Part shown: positions 31,520-37,873 of the stretch, in pieces
Position numbering within the stretch: the stretch's first letter is position 1
Layout: each line of letters begins with the position of its first letter
DNA from: Pseudomonadota bacterium
Lineage (GTDB): Bacteria; Myxococcota_A; UBA9160; SZUA-336
Assembly (NCBI GenBank): GCA_021295775.1
Contig: JAGWBS010000001.1
Span: forward strand, 37,608-101,607
Length of the DNA: 64,000 nucleotides
Reading direction: 5' to 3'
Program-made: the position numbers and the translations under genes
The notes under the pieces: model-generated
The model's database searches: none
The model's input: only the letters and a program-made list of their open reading frames with translations
What the model was told of the DNA's origin: nothing

Positions 31520-33910
31520 TCAGTGATCGGCGGCCGGCCGGAGCTCTCCCCGTGCTTCGAGAGGATCGGTCGCGGATCCGGCTCCGCCTGACTCGCCGCG
31601 CCGGTCCAGGGCCATCAGCAGTGGGGGAAGGAGCAGAAAGTCGGCGATCACGGCTAAAGCGATGATCAGCGAGGCAAGCCACCCGACACCCGCGGTAGGG
31701 AGGAACGGGGAGAGGACGAAAATTAAAAACCCGGCCACCAGTACGGCCGAGGTCGTGACGATCGCCCGACCGACCGTCTGAAACGCGTAGCGCACCGCGT
31801 CCTCCGGCGTTGAAGCGTGCTCCTGCCGCGCGCGCCGGTACTTGCTGAGAAAGTGGACCGTGTCGTCGACCACGATACCGATCGTCATGGCCATCACGAC
31901 GGACAGCGCGAGCCCGACTTCGCCGACCGCCAGGCCCCAGACGCCGAACCCCATCAGGCCGGGGATGAAGTTGGGCACCAGGCTCAGAAGCCCGATGCGG
32001 AGAGATCGCAGGGCGACGATCAGGACCATGGAAACACCCAGGAACGCGACCGCCGTTCCGAACAACATCGCCTGGATGTTGCGCTGACCGATGTGGGCGA
32101 ACATCAGCGCGGCACCGGCACTCTCCGTCCGCACGATGTGCGGGGCGTTTCCGTCCAGCCAAGCCTCCGCGCGGGTGTGCAGTTCCAGGACTTCCTGCGA
32201 GGAGAGCGTCTTCGCGGTCACGGTCATGCGCGTGGCCGACTTGGAGACGTCGATTCGATTGTTGAGGTCGAGGCCGAAGGGGAGCGAGAGCTCGTAGAGC
32301 AAAAGGTATTGAGAGGCCAGTTCGCGGCTGGCGGGAAGCCGGTACGCGGCGGGGTCGTCGCCGTGCATGTTCTTGTTGAGCTCCCGGAAGGTGTCGCTGA
32401 GGACCGTGACGTGCCGGGTTTCCGGCTGGTCCCGGTACCAGGCCGCGAAGGCCGAGATGTCCGCCAAAAAAGCGGGGTCGGCGATCTCCCCCGGCCCCGG
32501 AGAAACCAGCGAGTACTCGAGCAGGGTGTTTCCGCTCAGGCGCTCGTCCAGGAAGTCCGTGTCCTGGCGAATTTCGACGCTCTCATCGAAGAAGTGCACC
32601 AGGACGTCGTTCAATTCGTTGCGCGGAACGGCCGCAAGCAGGGCCAACACCACCGCCAACGACCCCCACAACAGTGGCGTCCGGCGGCGCACCACGAATT
32701 CCGCCAGTGAGGCCATCGCGGGATCGGCGGCCCGTCCGGTCGCCGGCGCGCGCACCGGCAAGAGCGAGAGCAGCGCGGGCAGGAACGTGACGGAGAGCAC
32801 GAACGAGGCGCCCACGCCGAATGCCACCAGGGTCCCGAGGTGCCGGTACGGAGGCACTTCGGAGAAATTCATGGTCAGAAAACCGATGGCCGTGGTCAGG
32901 CTGGCCAGAAAGACCGGATGCAGATTGACCCGCAACGACTCGACGATGGCCTCGGGTTTCGAATCCCCGGCTCGCAGGCGCTGCAGCAAAGTGACCAGCA
33001 GGTGCGCGCAATTGGCCACCGCCACCATCAGTACGATGGTCGGCGCCGGAGCCGTGGGTGGCGTGAACGGCAGGCCGACCCAACCGCCCAACCCCATCGC
33101 CACCAGAACGGAAAAGACGATGACGAGTCCGGTCGCCGCCACTCCCGCCAGCCCTCGAATCAGGAGACCGAGCACCAGGGCCATGATCGCCAGGCTCGCG
33201 GGGAGGAAGGTAATCTGGCTGTCGATCGACGCGGCCGCGAAGGCGTGGTTGATCATCACCGTCCCGACCAGGCGAACATCGACGCTCGGAAAAAGGTTTT
33301 TCGCTTCTTCCGCCAAGCCATACGCGAACGCGGCGACCTCGGGAATCCGGACCGCCTCGTCTTCTGCCGGCAACTCGACGGTGACGTTGACGGCGCTGAC
33401 GCCACCGTCCCGGGCCAGCAGGTTGCCCTCGATCCGCGGGTCGGCCAGAGCAGTCGCGCGAACCCACGAACGATGATCCGCATCGCTCAGCGCGTCGGGG
33501 TCCACGAGTTCGCTCACGGACAGGTCGTCCCCGTCCGCCAGCGTGTGCGGGAAGTTCGCGATCGAATCGACTCGCGTCGAGTACGGTGTCCGCCAGGCTT
33601 GTTCGGTGAGCCAGACCGCGGCCGCCAGCGCCTGCTCCGAGGTGGCGTCGCGGTCCTCGGGAACGAGCAGAAAGAGAACGTTGTCGTTCTTCGAGTAGGT
33701 GTTCTCCAGCGATTCCAGCGCCAGGAGTTGAGGATTGTCCTGGCTGAAGAAAACCCGGTAGTTGGCGGAGAACTGGAGCTTCAGGCTCCCGCTGGCGGCC
33801 ACCGCGACCAGGATCAGAGTGACGGCGACGATCGGCCAGCGGGCCGCGACCACCCATTCCCCGAATCGAGCTTCGAAAGGCCTCGTCCTGATCCCGGGCT
33901 CGTTCGCCAT
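31520..33910 (-). CDS. MMPL / RND-superfamily exporter (796 aa)
   Basis: Two RND halves: LRVNLHPVFLASLTTAIGFLTMNFSEVPPYRHLGTLVAFGVGASFVLSVTFLPALLSLL and VVMAMTIGIVVDDTVHFLSKYRRARQE...AIVTTSAVLVAGFLIFVLSPFLP. Confidence 0.9.
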   Translation of the reverse strand: MANEPGIRTRPFEARFGEWVVAARWPIVAVTLILVAVAASGSLKLQFSANYRVFFSQDNPQLLALESLENTYSKNDNVLFLLVPEDRDATSEQALAAAVWLTEQAWRTPYSTRVDSIANFPHTLADGDDLSVSELVDPDALSDADHRSWVRATALADPRIEGNLLARDGGVSAVNVTVELPAEDEAVRIPEVAAFAYGLAEEAKNLFPSVDVRLVGTVMINHAFAAASIDSQITFLPASLAIMALVLGLLIRGLAGVAATGLVIVFSVLVAMGLGGWVGLPFTPPTAPAPTIVLMVAVANCAHLLVTLLQRLRAGDSKPEAIVESLRVNLHPVFLASLTTAIGFLTMNFSEVPPYRHLGTLVAFGVGASFVLSVTFLPALLSLLPVRAPATGRAADPAMASLAEFVVRRRTPLLWGSLAVVLALLAAVPRNELNDVLVHFFDESVEIRQDTDFLDERLSGNTLLEYSLVSPGPGEIADPAFLADISAFAAWYRDQPETRHVTVLSDTFRELNKNMHGDDPAAYRLPASRELASQYLLLYELSLPFGLDLNNRIDVSKSATRMTVTAKTLSSQEVLELHTRAEAWLDGNAPHIVRTESAGAALMFAHIGQRNIQAMLFGTAVAFLGVSMVLIVALRSLRIGLLSLVPNFIPGLMGFGVWGLAVGEVGLALSVVMAMTIGIVVDDTVHFLSKYRRARQEHASTPEDAVRYAFQTVGRAIVTTSAVLVAGFLIFVLSPFLPTAGVGWLASLIIALAVIADFLLLPPLLMALDRRGESGGAGSATDPLEARGELRPAADH

Positions 33911-34007
33911 AGTCGAAGATCCTATGCGAAAACGCCGTCCGGGTTGGGAGCGACCAAGCCGGTGCAGGGCCGGACCGCTACATCGGATTCGAGCCCAGAA
34001 CCGCGAA

Positions 34008-34061
34008 AAGGCGACTCTCGGGGCGGAGGAATGTCACACATCCCACCCCAAGAGTCGCCTT
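34008..34061 (-). terminator. Stem-loop between precursor gene and MMPL gene (terminator or attenuator)
   Basis: Arms 34008-34023 AAGGCGACTCTCGGGG and 34046-34061 CCCCAAGAGTCGCCTT, loop 22 nt. In the minus-strand RNA the one imperfect position becomes a G-U wobble; the hairpin is followed by UUUUC. Confidence 0.65.
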
Positions 34062-34127
34062 AACTGTTCTGAGGACTGCAGTCGCCGGGGCGGACCGTTC
34101 CGACCCGGCTGACCGAAGAGTGCAGAT

Positions 34128-34409
34128 TCAGAGGCAGCAGCTGAGGCCAGCAGCGATCGCTTCGAGTTGGTCCTCGTCCAGTTCCACATCGGAACTGGGC
34201 GGCAGCGAGAGATGCAATACCTTCGGTTCGCTTTCGTGAACCTTGATTTCGAGGAAGTCGGGAACCGCGATTCCGAATTCTTCCTCGATGACCCCCTTGG
34301 GATCCGCCACGAGCTTCGCCCGGAAGGCGGTGTCTTCGACCGCCTTGTCCGTGAGTTGACGACGCATTTCCTCGGCCGTCTGCATCGCCGTTTGCGCTAG
34401 CGAGTTCAT
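34128..34409 (-). CDS. NHLP (nitrile hydratase-like leader peptide) RiPP precursor, 93 aa
   Basis: MNSLAQTAMQTAEEMRRQLTDKAVEDTAFRAKLVADPKGVIEEEFGIAVPDFLEIKVHESEPKVLHLSLPPSSDVELDEDQLEAIAAGLSCCL; strong SD (AAAGGAGAAAGGCG-ATG); resembles the TIGR03793 NHLP leader; flanking NHLP export genes. Confidence 0.9.
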   Translation of the reverse strand: MNSLAQTAMQTAEEMRRQLTDKAVEDTAFRAKLVADPKGVIEEEFGIAVPDFLEIKVHESEPKVLHLSLPPSSDVELDEDQLEAIAAGLSCCL

Positions 34410-34474
34410 CGCCTTTCTCCTTTGATCTTGGTGCCCGCTTTGATTGGAATTCGACTTCCATCCCGGCAGGCACC

Positions 34475-34490
34475 CCTCGTGAACACGAGG
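34475..34490 (-). promoter_or_regulatory. Perfect palindrome/hairpin in the upstream region of the precursor
   Basis: CCTCGTG-AA-CACGAGG, 7-bp arms. Confidence 0.45.
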
Positions 34491-34504
34491 ACGATCCCGG
34501 TTTT

Positions 34505-34541
34505 CTGAGCTTAGACTCAGGGCTTCGAAAGCCTTTGTCAA
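34505..34541 (-). promoter_or_regulatory. Candidate precursor promoter: consensus -35 TTGACA with two short palindromes downstream
   Basis: Minus strand TTGACA (34541-34536), GGCTT-TCG-AAGCC (34533-34521), CTGAG-N6-CTCAG (34520-34505). No -10 at ideal spacing (TCTAAG at 20 nt). Confidence 0.35.
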
Positions 34542-34747
34542 ATCATTTTGTTCAATTTTGGGCTGTATTCCCCACAGATTCTAAACATTTCGAGAATCGT
34601 CTCAGGCAAGCGGATCCGGTCCGTTTCGCTGGACTGCCTCATGCCCTGGGTGTGGCATAGTTCCTCTCCTCGAGAAGATCAGGTTCGTGGCTCCCCGGCG
34701 ATCTGGATGAATCACAGGTGGAACGGGCGGTTTAGGATCTGCATTCG

Positions 34748-35641
34748 GTGTTCAACAACCCGTTAAACGAAAAAGCGCTCGCCGCCAGCACCAAACGGCG
34801 ACAGCAGCTCGACCACCTTTTGAGGGTCACCGCCCCTCACGAGCGTCTGGTTCTGGCCGGTATCGGCCTGATCCTGTTTTCCCTGGGGGTCTGGGCCCTG
34901 TTCGGCAGCATCGTCCGCAGCGTCGAACTCGACGGAGTCCTGATCGAGCCTGGCAAACGTCACGAGGTGGTCTCGACCGAGCCCGGACATCTGATCGAAT
35001 TCCTGGCCGCTCCAGGGCAACGCATCGCGGCCGGGGAGGTGATCGCCCGACAGAGCGTTCCCGAACTGCAGCGGGAGACGGATCTTCTCCGCGACCGGGT
35101 GGCGCAGTTGGAGTCGGAAAGCCAGGCGTCCAACGGCGACGCCGGCAGTTCAGGCGCACGGCTGTCCTCGGCCCGGGTGGCATTGCGGCAGTCGGAAGCC
35201 CGGCGCACGGCGAAGGAGTGGATCGTCAGCCAGATCGGGGGCGAGGTCATGGCCCTGCGGTCCGCCCCGGGGCAATACCTGCCGACCGGTACCGCCATCG
35301 CCCTGATCCGCGAGGCCGAGTCCCAGCCGCTCCAGGCGGTTGCAGGGGTCGACGCGAGAATGTCCCGACGCCTCCGGCCCGGCATGCGGGCTTCCGTCGA
35401 GGTGGCGCTGCCGGACGGGGAGACGCGTCGATTGGTTGGGGAAGTCGCCGAGGTCGCCGCCGGGGCGTTGCCGGGATGGTTCTTGGAGCTTCAGCCCGCG
35501 TCCGCTGGATCCGGGTACCGAGTCGACGTCTCCCTCGAGCCGGATTCCGAACTCCCCGTGCCGGACGGCACCCCGGGTCGGATTCGCATCGTCCTGGGGC
35601 GACAGACGCCCGCCACCCTCCTCGGCCTCGGAAATTCCTGA
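34748..35641 (+). CDS. NHLP bacteriocin-system HlyD-like secretion protein (GTG start)
   Basis: TAPHERLVLAGIGLILFSLGVWALFGSIVRSVELDGVLIEPGKRHEVVSTEPGHLIEFLAAPGQRIAAGEVIAR; resembles the TIGR03794 family. Confidence 0.85.
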   Translation: MFNNPLNEKALAASTKRRQQLDHLLRVTAPHERLVLAGIGLILFSLGVWALFGSIVRSVELDGVLIEPGKRHEVVSTEPGHLIEFLAAPGQRIAAGEVIARQSVPELQRETDLLRDRVAQLESESQASNGDAGSSGARLSSARVALRQSEARRTAKEWIVSQIGGEVMALRSAPGQYLPTGTAIALIREAESQPLQAVAGVDARMSRRLRPGMRASVEVALPDGETRRLVGEVAEVAAGALPGWFLELQPASAGSGYRVDVSLEPDSELPVPDGTPGRIRIVLGRQTPATLLGLGNS

Positions 35642-37873
35642 ATGTTTTCCCGTGGCCGGAACAGGGCGGCTGCATCCAACCAGCAACCCGCCGGAAACCC
35701 CGAGAAACGGCGGGTCACCACCCCGCTCCTGCTTCAGACGCACGCGACCGAGTGCGGCGCCGCTTGCCTCGGAAGCGTGCTGGCCTATTTCGGCCGCTGG
35801 GAGCCGTTCACGGAACTGCGCACCCGGTGCGAGGTCAGCCGGGACGGCTCAACCGCCGCCGGCCTGAAACGGGCCGCCGAGCATTTCGGCCTGGTGTGCT
35901 CCGGCTGGAGCGCGGATTCCGAAAAGCTCAAGAAGATGCCCCTGCCCATGGTCCTGTACTGGGAGTTCAGCCATTTCCTGATTCTGGAAGGTTTCGACCG
36001 CGACTGGTTCTATCTCAACGACCCGGCCACGGGCCGCCGCAAGCTCTCCCCCGAAGAGTTCTCCACCAGCTTTTCGGGGATCGTGCTGCAGTTTCATCCC
36101 GGGCCGGAATTCCAGCGGGGAGGGGCGCGGTCCAATCTCCTGCAACGCCTTCCGCTATGGCTTCGGGGTTCCTGGAGCGCGCTGGCGTACGCGGTCGCCT
36201 GCGGGCTGATGCTCGCCTTGCTGGCCCTGGTCACGCCGGCCGCGCTGGCTCTTTTCGTCGATCGGGTGCTGGCAGAGGGGGAACCCTGGGGAGGGTGGAT
36301 CGCCGTAGCGATGGCCTCCACCGCCGTCCTGGTCTACGGGCTCACCGGACTGAAGCAGCAGTTCCTGCGGCGACTGTCGGTCCGGATCTCGGTCATCGCC
36401 AGCAACCGCTGCATGTCGCACCTGCTGCGATTGCCGGTGGAGTACTTCAACCACCGGTTGATCGGCGAACTGAGCGCGCGCATCCAGTCCATCGACAAGA
36501 TCGCCCGCGGCCTCTCCGAGCACTTTCTCGGCGTGATGATCGAAATCGCAATGAGCGCGGTGTTTCTGGCCGTGATGCTGGCGTACGAGCCTCGGCTGGC
36601 GCTGGTCGTGCTCGGCTTGGCGGTGCTGAACGCGGCGCTCGTGCGCTTGATCAGACGCCTCCGGTCCGACGTCAGCCACACTCTGCGGAGGGAGCAGGGA
36701 CTACTGGTGGGGTTCGGCACCCTGATGCTGAATCAGATGGAAACCCTGAGGATGACCGCCTCGGACGACCGCTACTTCGCCCGCTGGAGCGGACACCAGG
36801 CCCGCGAGCTGGCCGCACGCCAGCTGTTTTCGGAGCTGAGCTACGTCAACGCTGCTCTGCCCAACCTGTTCATGATTCTGGGGAATGCTGTGGTCCTGGC
36901 CCTCGGGGCCAGTCAGGTCATGGCGGGCGAAATGACCCTGGGCACCCTGGTGGGGTTCTACATCATCGCTTCGATGTTCCTGGAGCCCATCGGGCGCTTT
37001 GTGGAATTCGCCGACGAGCGGCAAGCGCTCGAGACGGACATGCAGCGGCTGGACGACATCACGGACACCCGCGAAGACCCCGGCTTGTCGCCACGAAGCA
37101 GCAGCTCGGATTCCATCGCCACGTTCAACGGGCGCTTGCGGCTGACTGGCCAGGTCGAACTGCGCGGCGTGACCTTCGGATACAACCGGAGCCGCCGCCC
37201 CCTGATCCAGGATTTCAATCTGGTCTTCCAGCCCGGACAGAGGATCGCGATCGTCGGCCACAGCGGGTCGGGGAAATCCACCCTTTCCCGCCTCGTCGCC
37301 GGCGTCTACCACCCCTGGTCCGGCGAAATTCTGTTCGACGGCCATCCGCGCCACGAGATTCCCAACGAGGTTCTCTCGCGCTCCCTGTCGATGGTCGACC
37401 AGCACGTGGCCCTTTTCTCCGCGAGCGTGCGCGACAACCTCTCGTTGTGGAACCAAGCCGTTCCCGACGAGGACGTGGTGGCAGCGGCCCGGGACGCCGG
37501 CATCCACGACGAAATCCTCAGCCGGCCCCTCGGCTATGCAACCCCGGTCGAGGAGGACGGCGGCAATTTCAGCGGCGGCCAGAAGCAGCGTCTGGAAATC
37601 GCCCGCGCTCTGGTCGGCAACCCGACGCTCTTGATCCTGGACGAGGCGACGAGCGCGCTCGACGCGGTGACCGAAGCGTTCATCGACGATGCGTTACGGC
37701 GCCGGGGAGTGAGCTGCCTGATCGTCGCGCACCGGCTGAGCACGGTTCGCGACTGCGATCAGATCATCGTTCTCGACCAGGGCGCGGAAGTGCAGCGCGG
37801 CACCCATGACGAACTGATGGCGGACGAAGACGGAGTCTATTACCGGCTGGTCCGGGCGGAGCTCGGCGGATGA
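35642..37873 (+). CDS. NHLP-family export ABC transporter with N-terminal C39 peptidase (peptidase/permease/ATPase)
   Basis: C39 motifs LLQTHATECGAACLGSVLAYFG, FSHFLILEGF, YLNDPATG; ABC motifs GHSGSGKST, FSGGQKQRLEIARALV, LILDEATSALD. TGAATG junction with the upstream gene. Confidence 0.95.
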   Translation: MFSRGRNRAAASNQQPAGNPEKRRVTTPLLLQTHATECGAACLGSVLAYFGRWEPFTELRTRCEVSRDGSTAAGLKRAAEHFGLVCSGWSADSEKLKKMPLPMVLYWEFSHFLILEGFDRDWFYLNDPATGRRKLSPEEFSTSFSGIVLQFHPGPEFQRGGARSNLLQRLPLWLRGSWSALAYAVACGLMLALLALVTPAALALFVDRVLAEGEPWGGWIAVAMASTAVLVYGLTGLKQQFLRRLSVRISVIASNRCMSHLLRLPVEYFNHRLIGELSARIQSIDKIARGLSEHFLGVMIEIAMSAVFLAVMLAYEPRLALVVLGLAVLNAALVRLIRRLRSDVSHTLRREQGLLVGFGTLMLNQMETLRMTASDDRYFARWSGHQARELAARQLFSELSYVNAALPNLFMILGNAVVLALGASQVMAGEMTLGTLVGFYIIASMFLEPIGRFVEFADERQALETDMQRLDDITDTREDPGLSPRSSSSDSIATFNGRLRLTGQVELRGVTFGYNRSRRPLIQDFNLVFQPGQRIAIVGHSGSGKSTLSRLVAGVYHPWSGEILFDGHPRHEIPNEVLSRSLSMVDQHVALFSASVRDNLSLWNQAVPDEDVVAAARDAGIHDEILSRPLGYATPVEEDGGNFSGGQKQRLEIARALVGNPTLLILDEATSALDAVTEAFIDDALRRRGVSCLIVAHRLSTVRDCDQIIVLDQGAEVQRGTHDELMADEDGVYYRLVRAELGG

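Noticed and set aside
34548-34766. 72-aa plus-strand ORF in the divergent intergenic region, considered as a second precursor
   Set aside because: No leader similarity, no double-Gly-type motif, overlaps the GTG start of the HlyD gene in another frame.
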